Source: an uncultured Lachnospiraceae bacterium
GTDB lineage: Bacteria; Bacillota_A; Clostridia; Lachnospirales; Lachnospiraceae
DNA: 64,000 nt
Assembly: GCA_951801245.1 (NCBI GenBank)
Contig: CATOMC010000013.1
Span: 1 to 64,000 of the forward strand
Reading direction: 5' to 3'
In this document: one piece after another, positions 55,845 through 64,000 of the stretch
Layout: each line of letters begins with the position of its first letter
Position numbering within the stretch: the first letter of the stretch is position 1
Position numbers and translations under genes: made by a program
The notes under the pieces: model-generated
What the model was told of the DNA's origin: nothing
Database searches by the model: none
Seen by the model: the letters and a program-made list of their open reading frames with translations, nothing else

Positions 55845-58817
55845 ATGTCCAAACGCTGGTTTTATCAGGAAGAATTGTTTTTTGCCAAAGAGGATGAGAA
55901 CTTTAGGGAAATCAATCAGGATAAGATTATAGACATGCTCAACAAGAATGGGGCAGTCGGTGTGGTTGGCGGTTTTTTTGAGGAAGGTTTTCCTGTTTAT
56001 TTTATCAGTGCTTTTGCACTGAACAATATCGGGATGGCCTTTGAGCAGTTCATGCAGGTCACCGGAGGAAGTTATCTGGAGGCCGTATGTGCCGAAGACA
56101 GGGATATTTTTATCAGATCCTTCAGGATGAATGGGGAGAGCAGCATTGAGTACCGTCTGTTAAACGGTGACGGTGAGAAGGTCTGGGTGCAGGAGGAGAG
56201 GACACAGTTTGTGTCAGGTGACGGCAGAAGACTATGGATCGGCGCCGTGCGCCTGACGGACGAGGCCCGTCGTAGCAGCCAGCTCAACCGCGAGGCATTC
56301 CAGATGCTTCAGGATACATATTTCAGGATCAGTGCCATCGATCTGGACAAAAATACGATTACGGATATGAAAATCGTTGAAAGTGAGATGGCGGAGGTAG
56401 AAGAACTGGGCGGTGATTACAGTAAAACGATAGAAACCTGTGCCAGTCATTATGTGGAGGAGAAGGACAGGGAGAGTTTCGCCAATATCATGGCAGCAGA
56501 AAATCTAAAGAATGTCTTTCTGGGCGGCGGTGCACCGATCCATTTCAGTTACCACAGGCTGGTGGACGGGGAATGGAAATGGGTGAGTTCCATGATCGTA
56601 CCCATAGATAATTTCTGCGAGACGAACGCCCGTGTGATGTGGTATGTGCGAAACATATCGGAAGAAAAGGCCAAAGAGACAGAGATGACGGATAAGCTGC
56701 TTAAGTCCAATGCGGAACTGGTTTTGGCCAAACAGGAACTTGAGAAAGCTAATCAGAGAATCAATGAGTCCAATATTGTGCTTCGCAAAACGTTGAGCGC
56801 CGAGGAACAGTACAGACATGCGATTACTTCTGAGGCTGTATTTGTGTATAATGTAAATGTTTCTAGGAATCTGATCGAGGATGATTTCTATGAAGACAGA
56901 AATGGGGAGAAGGTTGCGGTACTGCCCCTGGTGGGAATGAAGGCGCCGTGTGAAGCGGATGAATTCTTCTTTCGATGGAGTAAGGAGATGATCTTTCCCG
57001 AGGACAGAGAACTCTTTATCCAGACGATCAACACCAAACATTTACTGGAAGCATATGAGCGCGGAGAGAATGAACTGATCATAGAAGTTGAGACGGCCGG
57101 AACCGGTGATATGCCGCAGATTCTGCGGTATACGATCCTGCTCACGAAGGATGCGGAGAGCGGCGATATTCTGGCGCTCAACAACGCGAAGGATATCACG
57201 GAATCGAAAAGAAAGGAACGGGATGCCAAAAGGGCGCTGTTAGATGCCTATGAGGCGGCCGACAGAGCCAGTTCCGCCAAGACGGATTTCCTTTCCAAGA
57301 TGTCTCATGATATCAGGACACCTTTAAATGCAATCATAGGCATGACAGCCATTGCCGGTACCAAACTGGAAGATCCGGAAGGACTGGCAGAGTGTCTTGG
57401 CAAGATTTCTTCGGCCAGCAGACACTTGCTTTCGTTAGTCAATGAAGTACTTGACATGAGCCGGATTGAAGCGGGAACCATGTCCTTTAATGACGAGGAG
57501 TTTAATCTCTTTGACATGGTTGATAATCTGGTCAGAAAGACGGCGTCTGAGGTGGAAAATAAGGAGCAGAATATTGAGATAAATACGCATAATCTGGAGC
57601 ATGAAAATGTGACCGGGGATGTTATGAGAATACACCAGGCGCTTGTGAATATTCTGACGAACTCCATCCGCTATACACCCACCAAAGGCGATATCAGCAT
57701 TACCATTACGGAGAGGCCTTCCACGCAGAGTTATACGGGCCGTTATGAGTTTGTTATCCGTGATAACGGAATCGGTATGTCAGAGGAATTTCTGGCCAGG
57801 ATATTTGAACCCTTTGAGAGAGCGGAAGATGTGCGCATCAACAAGATTCACGGAACGGGACTGGGACTTACCATCTCGCGCAATATCATTCAGATGATGG
57901 GCGGGGATATCGAAATCGAGAGTGAGTCGGGAATCGGTACGATCGTCACGGTAATATTGCCGCTTAAGTATCGGGAGAAAGAACAGACAGATGAACTTAA
58001 TCTGGAAGGCAGAACGGTGCTTGTAGTAGATGACAGCCGGTTCATCTGTGAGAGTTCCTGTGTCCTTTTACAGAAGCTTGGCATGAAGGGTGAGTGGGTA
58101 TTGTCAGGAGAAGAGGCGGTTGCGCGTGTGATCGAGAAGCAGCAAAAGGGCGAAGAACTTTTTGCCATACTCTTAGACTGGAGTATGCCTGGTATGAGCG
58201 GGCTTGATACGGCTAAGGCGATCCGGCGGCAGGCGCGGTCGGAGGTACCCATTGCAGTGGTGTCATCCTATGACTGGGTTGACATCGAGATGGAGGCAAG
58301 GGTAGCGGGAATAGATGGTTATATTATGAAACCGCTTTATAAAAACCGGCTGATTAATACATTCAAGGGATTTTTGCCAAAAGAAAATGACAAAGAGCAC
58401 AATAATTCCCTGGAGGAGATAGGTAAAAAGGATTATTCTGCCAAGAGGATTCTGGTAGTGGAGGATAATGATCTAAACAGAGAGATCGCCACGGAGATTC
58501 TTTCCATGACGGGTGTCAAGATCGAGACGGCAGAAAATGGCAAAGAAGCAGTGGATATGGTGACAGTATCCGAACCGGGATATTATGACCTGATCCTGAT
58601 GGACATCCAGATGCCTGTCATGAACGGCTATGATGCGACTTGTGCGATACGGGCCATGGAGCGGGAGGATGCCAGGAGAGTGCCGATTGTTGCGATGACC
58701 GCGAATGCCTTTTTGGAAGATGTACAGAAAGCCAAGTCTTCCGGTATGAACGAACATATGATGAAACCACTGGATATCGATCAGTTGCAGCAAATGCTGG
58801 CCAGATGGCTTAGTTAA
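55845..58817 (+). CDS. Soluble hybrid histidine kinase with two receiver domains
   Basis: A 990-residue kinase without membrane helices. Residues 1-450 hold PAS-like sensor domains (RLLNGDGEKVWVQEERTQF and HRLVDGEWKWVSSMIVPIDN look like PAS cores). His488 in FLSKMSHDIRTPLNAI is the phosphorylated residue; the ATPase domain shows HQALVNILTNSIRYTP, FVIRDNGIGMS and GTGLGLTIS. Receiver 1 (about 724-845) has Asp778 (LLDWSMPG); receiver 2 (about 868-990) has Asp920 (LMDIQMPVMNGYDA). Both aspartates are present. This form is widespread in Lachnospiraceae, with unknown output since there is no DNA-binding part. Confidence 0.92.
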   Translation: MSKRWFYQEELFFAKEDENFREINQDKIIDMLNKNGAVGVVGGFFEEGFPVYFISAFALNNIGMAFEQFMQVTGGSYLEAVCAEDRDIFIRSFRMNGESSIEYRLLNGDGEKVWVQEERTQFVSGDGRRLWIGAVRLTDEARRSSQLNREAFQMLQDTYFRISAIDLDKNTITDMKIVESEMAEVEELGGDYSKTIETCASHYVEEKDRESFANIMAAENLKNVFLGGGAPIHFSYHRLVDGEWKWVSSMIVPIDNFCETNARVMWYVRNISEEKAKETEMTDKLLKSNAELVLAKQELEKANQRINESNIVLRKTLSAEEQYRHAITSEAVFVYNVNVSRNLIEDDFYEDRNGEKVAVLPLVGMKAPCEADEFFFRWSKEMIFPEDRELFIQTINTKHLLEAYERGENELIIEVETAGTGDMPQILRYTILLTKDAESGDILALNNAKDITESKRKERDAKRALLDAYEAADRASSAKTDFLSKMSHDIRTPLNAIIGMTAIAGTKLEDPEGLAECLGKISSASRHLLSLVNEVLDMSRIEAGTMSFNDEEFNLFDMVDNLVRKTASEVENKEQNIEINTHNLEHENVTGDVMRIHQALVNILTNSIRYTPTKGDISITITERPSTQSYTGRYEFVIRDNGIGMSEEFLARIFEPFERAEDVRINKIHGTGLGLTISRNIIQMMGGDIEIESESGIGTIVTVILPLKYREKEQTDELNLEGRTVLVVDDSRFICESSCVLLQKLGMKGEWVLSGEEAVARVIEKQQKGEELFAILLDWSMPGMSGLDTAKAIRRQARSEVPIAVVSSYDWVDIEMEARVAGIDGYIMKPLYKNRLINTFKGFLPKENDKEHNNSLEEIGKKDYSAKRILVVEDNDLNREIATEILSMTGVKIETAENGKEAVDMVTVSEPGYYDLILMDIQMPVMNGYDATCAIRAMEREDARRVPIVAMTANAFLEDVQKAKSSGMNEHMMKPLDIDQLQQMLARWLS

Positions 58818-58823
58818 AATAAG

Positions 58824-58862
58824 ATACCGATTTTCGTCTGCGGATGGAATCGGTATTTTTTT
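58824..58862 (+). terminator. Terminator after the hybrid kinase gene
   Basis: ATACCGATT (58824-58832) pairs with AATCGGTAT (58848-58856) and seven T follow. Confidence 0.88.
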
Positions 58863-58929
58863 GCCAAAAATCTGACGCAGAAAAACAATTAACTTTTCTA
58901 AAAAAAGTCTTAAATATAAAAACAGCCAC

Positions 58930-58957
58930 TTGATTTTTGGTGAAAAGAATGTATTCT
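58930..58957 (+). promoter_or_regulatory. Candidate promoter of the RND efflux operon
   Basis: TTGATT (58930-58935), 16 bases, TATTCT (58952-58957), about 50 bases before the adaptor gene. Confidence 0.5.
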
Positions 58958-59009
58958 AAAGAATGAATGTGTAATGATGGCAGTTTACGGAAAGGACATG
59001 GTTGATACG

Positions 59010-60842
59010 ATGAAGAAGCAGTACATAAAATCTCTTCGCAAAGCGTCATCCATTCTGCTCGCAGTAGCATGTGCAGGTATGATGATTACGGGGTGCGGCG
59101 AAGAGGCAGTAGTGGAAGAGACGATCAGTGAGGCGATTCCGGTCGAGGTGCTAAACCCAGAGGCAGGAACACTCACCCTAAAGAATGAATTTGTGGGTAC
59201 AGTAAGCCCGGAGGAATTTGTGTACGTGATTCCCATGGTTTCGGCGGAGGTCCTGAGTGCTGATGTGGCAGTGGGAGATACGGTCGTTGCGGGACAGGAG
59301 TTATGTAAACTAGATTCCGAGGCGGCACAGTTACAGCTTGCCAGTGCCCAGGCGCAGTATGACAGTGTGGAAGCCAATGTGGATGCGGCCCAGGTGGGGT
59401 ATGAGATTGCCCAGGCACAGTATGAGAGCGCAGTTGCGCAGATAGATCTACAGAATGAGCAGACCCAGAGACAGAAGGACCTGCAATTGTATCAGATGCA
59501 GATTCAGATTGACAGTATCAACAATGGGATAGATGATATCAATGAGCAGATGTCGGATCTGGATGAGGATAAGAAAGATGCGGAAGAAAAGAAAGACGAC
59601 TTAAAGAAAGCGCGGAATAAAGCAAACGCTTATGCAGAGCAGGCGGAAGAAGCTTATGGGCAAGCGCAGGCGGCATATAGTGCGAAGATGAATTCTTCCG
59701 GATATAATGAAAAGCGGGCGGCTTACCAGAGAGCAATTGCTGAAGTTACGGCATTGGAGACTGGGGATGATGCCGCCAAAAAAGAGATTATAGACAATCA
59801 GTTTTACGGAAATGAAAGTGAATACGAGGAAGCATTGCAGAATGCAAAAGATGATCTGGATGAGGCTGATGAAGCGTTAAAAACTGCAGAAGAAGAAATG
59901 AAATATTATGAGGAATCCCTCGACAGTGCCAGAGCGGCCATGTCATCGGCCCAGTCCGCAGTATCCCAGACAGAGTCAGCCTACGAACAGGTCAAGTCCG
60001 GGATAGAATCCATTGAGGATGGTCAGGAACAATTGTCCAGCACGTTGTCCGATACTTATAGGAATCTGGAACAGACAGAGGCTGTCAGGAATATGACGGA
60101 AGCAAGCCTCAATATAGACAGCACGCCGGTGCAGAATGCCAGCAAGAAGACGGCGGCTCTTGGTGTTGACTCTGCGGCGGCCACAGTCAATTCAGCCAAA
60201 GTAGGAGCAGAAGGGGCGAAGGTTGCCATAGACAGTGCGGAGTATCAACTGGATATGTATACGCTGAAGGCACCCATTGATGGCGTGATCGAGGCAGTCA
60301 ATATTAAGGAGCATGATTTTGCGTCTCCCAACGGACCGGCGTTTGTGATTTCCAATAAGAATACAATGACAGTCACTTTTCATGTGAGTGAGGGAATCCG
60401 CAACACACTGCATGTGGGACAGAAGATTCAGGTAGACAGAAATGGTAAGCTCTACGATGCAGCCATTACGGAGATCGGGACAATGATCGATCAGAACACA
60501 GGACTGTTTGCGGTTAAATCCTGTGTGAGTACGCCGGATGCCAGTCTGCTTACCGGCAGCAGTGTAAAAGTCATTGCAGATACATACAGTCAGGGAAATG
60601 CGATCCTGATCCCTTATGATGCGGTATATTATGATGACAGCCAGCCCTACGTGTACGTAGCGGTGGATGGAACGGCCAGACGTCAGGATGTGGAGACAGG
60701 CATTTTTGATGCAGATACCATTACCGTCTTATCAGGACTGACAGTGGATGAGGTATTGATTACAAGCTGGTCAGCGAACTTAAGGGATGGAGCGGAGATA
60801 TCAGCGCAGGATGGTGGAAGCCAGGAGACCGCGGCGGAATAA
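59010..60842 (+). CDS. RND efflux adaptor (HlyD-like membrane-fusion lipoprotein)
   Basis: A 610-residue periplasmic-adaptor-type protein. The N-terminus has a lipoprotein signal ending in the lipobox ITGC (LLAVACAGMMITGCGEE). A biotinyl-lipoyl-like half (VLSADVAVGDTVVAGQELCKLDSE) is followed by a very long coiled-coil region, about residues 105-385, then the second lipoyl half (YTLKAPIDGVIEAVNIKEHDFASP) and a beta-barrel. The hairpin is much longer than in typical Gram-negative adaptors. Start is uncertain: ATG 59010 gives the best signal peptide but AAAGGA is 13 bases away; ATG 58998 is too close. The RND pump gene follows after 12 bases. Confidence 0.9.
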   Translation: MKKQYIKSLRKASSILLAVACAGMMITGCGEEAVVEETISEAIPVEVLNPEAGTLTLKNEFVGTVSPEEFVYVIPMVSAEVLSADVAVGDTVVAGQELCKLDSEAAQLQLASAQAQYDSVEANVDAAQVGYEIAQAQYESAVAQIDLQNEQTQRQKDLQLYQMQIQIDSINNGIDDINEQMSDLDEDKKDAEEKKDDLKKARNKANAYAEQAEEAYGQAQAAYSAKMNSSGYNEKRAAYQRAIAEVTALETGDDAAKKEIIDNQFYGNESEYEEALQNAKDDLDEADEALKTAEEEMKYYEESLDSARAAMSSAQSAVSQTESAYEQVKSGIESIEDGQEQLSSTLSDTYRNLEQTEAVRNMTEASLNIDSTPVQNASKKTAALGVDSAAATVNSAKVGAEGAKVAIDSAEYQLDMYTLKAPIDGVIEAVNIKEHDFASPNGPAFVISNKNTMTVTFHVSEGIRNTLHVGQKIQVDRNGKLYDAAITEIGTMIDQNTGLFAVKSCVSTPDASLLTGSSVKVIADTYSQGNAILIPYDAVYYDDSQPYVYVAVDGTARRQDVETGIFDADTITVLSGLTVDEVLITSWSANLRDGAEISAQDGGSQETAAE

Positions 60843-60854
60843 TGGAGGATTAGC

Positions 60855-63800
60855 ATGAGTTTGACGAAATTAGCTCTAAAAAGACCGGTATCCATCGCAA
60901 TGATCATTCTGGCTCTGGTTGTTTTCGGATTGTCTTCGGTAGTGAGTTTCCGGCTGGAACTGACCCCGGATATGGAACTTCCCATGCTCTTAGTCTACAC
61001 GATCTATCCGGGCGCGGATCCGGAGAGTGTGGAGGAACTGGTGACCAAGGAAGTGGAGGCGGCCGGTTCCGAACAGAGCGGTGTTACCACTTATACCTCG
61101 CAGTCTGCAGAGAATATGTCCATGGTCATGTTCCAGTATGAATACGGAACGGATTTGAAAGATGCCTATATGGATTTGAAGACGGCCCTGGATACGGCCA
61201 AGGCTTCGATGCCGGAGGATGTGAATGAGCCGACGGTTATTGAGATGGCCATGGATCAGATGGAGACGATGGACATCTCAGTCACGGCAGTTGGCGACAG
61301 TGATGTATTAAGTTATGTAAATGATACACTGGTCACGGAATTAGAGACTATTTCCGGTGTGGCGGATGTTTCGGTGTACGGAGGCCATGAGAACTATATC
61401 AGAGTACAGCTCAATTCCCAGGCAATGAAGCAGTATGGGTTATCTATGAGCACGATCGCACAGACCATCGGCTCCATGGATTTTACGGTTCCGGCCGGCA
61501 ATGTGAGCCAGGGATCACAGGATATTGCTGTATCCAGCAGTGCGGATATTTCCGGGGTGGTACAGATTCAGAATATCCCCATTACCACGGCCAAAGGGCA
61601 GATTATTCCACTTTCTGAGGTCGCAAATGTGAGCGAGAGCCAGCAGGATGCTTCCAGTATCAGCCGATATAACAGCCAGGAAAATGTGACGATTGCGATC
61701 ACGAAGAAGAAAAGTTATGGCACGGTGGATGTCACCAGAGATGTGAAAAAGGTGCTGGACAGGCTGCAGGCGGATAATGATACCGTGGAGATCAGCGTTA
61801 TATATAATGCCAGCGATATGATCCAGTCGTCCCTGACATCAGTGGGCAGTACGCTGCTTTTGGGCGTTTTGTTTTCCATGTTGGTCTTGTTTATCTTCTT
61901 TGGGGACCTTCGGGCAAGCCTAATCGTGGGCAGTTCCATGCCGATTTCCCTGTTTGCAACGATGATTGGTATGAATATGCTTGGGTTTACTTTCAATGTG
62001 GTGACCATGGGCGCGCTTGTTATCGCGATCGGTATGATGGTAGACAGTTCCATCGTGGTTCTGGAGAGCTGTTTTAGACTGAAAGATGAGACTGGAGAGT
62101 ACAGAGAGTCGGCGCTTAAGGGAACCGGTATTGTGACGGCTTCTATCGTTGCCTCTACGATAACCACGGTTGTGGTATATCTCCCGTTAAGTACCATGAA
62201 AGGATTGTCCGGACAGTTGTTTACGGAACTTGGCATGACGATCATCATGGCTATGCTGGCTTCTTTGGTCATGGCGATGACGATCATCCCGCTTCTTTTC
62301 TCGAAGTTCAAGCCCAAGGAGAAGAAAGAGCTGCCTGTGAATAAACTGCTTCGCAAAATTAACAGCGGTTATGACAGACTGCTTCGCAGATTATTGCCCA
62401 GAAAGGGATTGGTCGTTTGCGTCTCAGTGGTTCTTCTGGTGGCGGCTTTCATGCTGGTCAGCCATATACATACGGAATTGATGCCCAGCATGGACGAAGG
62501 TGCATTTTCTATCACGGCAAGTTTCCGGTCGGGAACAAAGATGGATGTCATTGAAGAACAGACAAAGTTTCTGGAAGAAATGGCGGAAGCTGATGAGAAT
62601 GTGGGACGTTATTCCTACAGCATTTCGGGATCTACGGCAACTTTGACAGCATATCTTACGGATGAGTGTGAACTTTCCACCGGCGAAGCGATAGAAAGCT
62701 ATACCAGGGCGCTTGCCGATATGACCAATATGGATATCAGTATTCAGGCCAGCGGAGCCAGCATGACGAGTATGATGGGCAGCGGTATTGAGATCGATCT
62801 GGAAGGACGAGATCTGAATGACCTGAAAGCGGCATCCAAGCAGGTACAGCAGATGCTGCAGCAGATTCCGGGTGTTTTGCAGACATCTTCCAATATGTCT
62901 GACGCATCCACGCAGGCCAAGGTCATTATCGATCCGTTAAAGAGTATGGCAGTGGGACTTCCGCCCATGCAGGTGGCGGGAGAAATGTACAGTACTTTAA
63001 GTGGTACGGAAGCGGCGAAGCTGACCAGAAGCGGTGAAGAGTTTTCTGTGCGCGTGGAATATCCGGAGGGCGAATATGACAATATGAATGACCTGCTCAA
63101 TATCACATTGTCCACGCCTTATGGGACGCAGGTTCCACTGTCAGAAATCGCATCCGTGGAATATGTGGATTCACCGGTAACGCTGACTCGTGTGGATGGT
63201 ATTTATCAGGTAGCCGTGACGGCCAATACCACGGATGATGCCAGATTCACGGCACAAGAAGCGGCGGATGAGGCAATGGAGCAAATGGTTCTGCCAAGAG
63301 GCGTCTCACGTGCGACCACAATGATGGACGATATGATGATCGATGAATTCACGGCGATCATCACAGCGATTTTCGTTGCTGTATTCCTGATTTTCCTTGT
63401 CATGGCGATGCAGTTTGAGTCACCCCGGTTTTCCATGATGGTCATGATAAGTATTCCGTTTGCACTGATCGGATCCTTTGGACTGCTGTATCTGATCAGA
63501 TCCACCCTCAGCATGGTATCGCTGATGGGTGTGCTGATGTTGGTCGGTATCGTGGTGAATAACGGTATTCTGTATGTGGATACGGCCAACAGGCTGCGGG
63601 AAGAGATGCCGCTTGAGGAGGCATTGATTCAGAGCGGACAGCTTAGATTACGGCCTATTTTGATGACCACATTGACAACAATTCTGTCCATGATTCCTAT
63701 GTCTTTGGGAATCGGAGAGGGATCTGTCATGATGGAAGGTATGGCACTTGTCATTATCGGTGGATTGATCGCATCTACGGTGTTGATTCTGCTGTTGATG

Positions 63801-63908
63801 CCCACATTCTATCTGATCATTGATAAGAGGAGCCGTAAGGAAAAGAGACTGCTCAGGAAAGAAGCGAAACTGGCGGCCAGGGAAGAGAAGAATCAGGACC
63901 AGGAGTAA
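60855..63908 (+). CDS. RND family efflux transporter (AcrB/SwrC type)
   Basis: A 1017-residue pump: membrane helix near the start (RPVSIAMIILALVVFGLSSVVSF), first large loop, helices 2-6, second loop, helices 8-12. The proton-relay helix reads GMMVDSSIVVLES: the first Asp of the usual DD pair is kept, the second is Ser. GDLRASLIVGSSMPISLFATMIGM and the C-terminal MVSLMGVLMLVGIVVNNGILYVDTANRLRE are family motifs. With a lipoprotein adaptor and no outer-membrane channel it fits the Gram-positive SwrC-like group, which exports lipopeptides or other amphiphiles; the substrate here is unknown. A terminator follows. Confidence 0.93.
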   Translation: MSLTKLALKRPVSIAMIILALVVFGLSSVVSFRLELTPDMELPMLLVYTIYPGADPESVEELVTKEVEAAGSEQSGVTTYTSQSAENMSMVMFQYEYGTDLKDAYMDLKTALDTAKASMPEDVNEPTVIEMAMDQMETMDISVTAVGDSDVLSYVNDTLVTELETISGVADVSVYGGHENYIRVQLNSQAMKQYGLSMSTIAQTIGSMDFTVPAGNVSQGSQDIAVSSSADISGVVQIQNIPITTAKGQIIPLSEVANVSESQQDASSISRYNSQENVTIAITKKKSYGTVDVTRDVKKVLDRLQADNDTVEISVIYNASDMIQSSLTSVGSTLLLGVLFSMLVLFIFFGDLRASLIVGSSMPISLFATMIGMNMLGFTFNVVTMGALVIAIGMMVDSSIVVLESCFRLKDETGEYRESALKGTGIVTASIVASTITTVVVYLPLSTMKGLSGQLFTELGMTIIMAMLASLVMAMTIIPLLFSKFKPKEKKELPVNKLLRKINSGYDRLLRRLLPRKGLVVCVSVVLLVAAFMLVSHIHTELMPSMDEGAFSITASFRSGTKMDVIEEQTKFLEEMAEADENVGRYSYSISGSTATLTAYLTDECELSTGEAIESYTRALADMTNMDISIQASGASMTSMMGSGIEIDLEGRDLNDLKAASKQVQQMLQQIPGVLQTSSNMSDASTQAKVIIDPLKSMAVGLPPMQVAGEMYSTLSGTEAAKLTRSGEEFSVRVEYPEGEYDNMNDLLNITLSTPYGTQVPLSEIASVEYVDSPVTLTRVDGIYQVAVTANTTDDARFTAQEAADEAMEQMVLPRGVSRATTMMDDMMIDEFTAIITAIFVAVFLIFLVMAMQFESPRFSMMVMISIPFALIGSFGLLYLIRSTLSMVSLMGVLMLVGIVVNNGILYVDTANRLREEMPLEEALIQSGQLRLRPILMTTLTTILSMIPMSLGIGEGSVMMEGMALVIIGGLIASTVLILLLMPTFYLIIDKRSRKEKRLLRKEAKLAAREEKNQDQE

Positions 63909-63938
63909 CCAGAGACTTGTTACTAGTTTACATAATAG

Positions 63939-63974
63939 AAGCCAGGAGTGATGCATGTCACTTCCTGGCTTTTT
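63939..63974 (+). terminator. Terminator of the RND operon
   Basis: AAGCCAGGAGTGA (63939-63951) pairs with TCACTTCCTGGCTT (63958-63971) with one bulged base; TTTT follows. Confidence 0.85.
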
Positions 63975-64000
63975 ATGATTGTTCAACGTATCTGGAAACG

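Overview
The window reads as a stretch of chromosome from an anaerobic, spore-forming, Gram-positive bacterium of the Clostridia, most likely family Lachnospiraceae. Grounds: sigma-A type promoters (TTGACA/TATAAT), GGAGG ribosome binding sites, SpoIIM and a SpoVB-like flippase, a CIRCE operator before groESL, Gram-positive GAAC-N4-GTTC LexA boxes before recA, RNase Y, RemA, an RND pump with a lipoprotein adaptor and no outer-membrane factor, and a BglG/LicT antitermination switch. The genus cannot be fixed from the sequence alone. Almost all of the window is core, vertically inherited chromosome; the clearest accessory patch is 11.0-12.5 kb.

Layout. 0.1-7.1 kb: one long operon yicC-remA-gmk-rpoZ-rimO-pgsA-cinA plus a low-complexity membrane protein, behind a strong promoter. 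7.2-11.0 kb: SOS-controlled recA, recX and rny. 11.0-12.5 kb: AT-rich remains of an AAA-ATPase/RloB pair, broken by deletion and frameshifts. 12.5-16.3 kb: a class I aminotransferase, then the nudF-spoIIM-xerD cluster. 16.4-21.5 kb: DAHP synthase and a SpoVB-like flippase (minus strand), mnmA, an unknown gene and hisJ. 21.6-25.1 kb: gapA-pgk-tpiA with a perfect palindrome at the start of transcription and a repeated double-hairpin RNA element in both intergenic gaps. 25.1-27.1 kb: a chemoreceptor. 27.2-34.3 kb: an antitermination-controlled GlcNAc operon (licT-like, EIIA, ptsI, ptsH, nagE, nagB, nagA). 34.3-38.7 kb: AraC regulator, GH31 glycosidase and a degenerate GGDEF protein. 38.8-44.2 kb: groESL, relA and an MBL hydrolase. 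44.4-49.2 kb: a TraX-like membrane protein and a VWA/MoxR-ATPase/leucine-rich-repeat triad. 49.2-52.7 kb: secG-rnr-smpB-ssrA (tmRNA). 52.7-58.9 kb: a second chemoreceptor, an unknown membrane protein, an OmpR-type regulator and a soluble hybrid histidine kinase. 58.9-63.9 kb: RND efflux adaptor and pump.

The genes fit together as central metabolism (glycolysis, amino-sugar uptake and breakdown) with housekeeping RNA decay, translation rescue, stress response and signalling. The points I find most worth follow-up are: (i) the paired hairpins of the gapA-pgk-tpiA operon, whose stems differ by compensatory changes; (ii) an HPr with lysine in place of regulatory Ser46, encoded with Enzyme I inside an antiterminator-controlled GlcNAc operon; (iii) the MoxR/VWA/LRR triad of unknown job; (iv) the decaying AAA/RloB module; and (v) a GGDEF protein that has lost its catalytic residues. 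No intact insertion sequence, CRISPR array, prophage or tRNA gene was seen.
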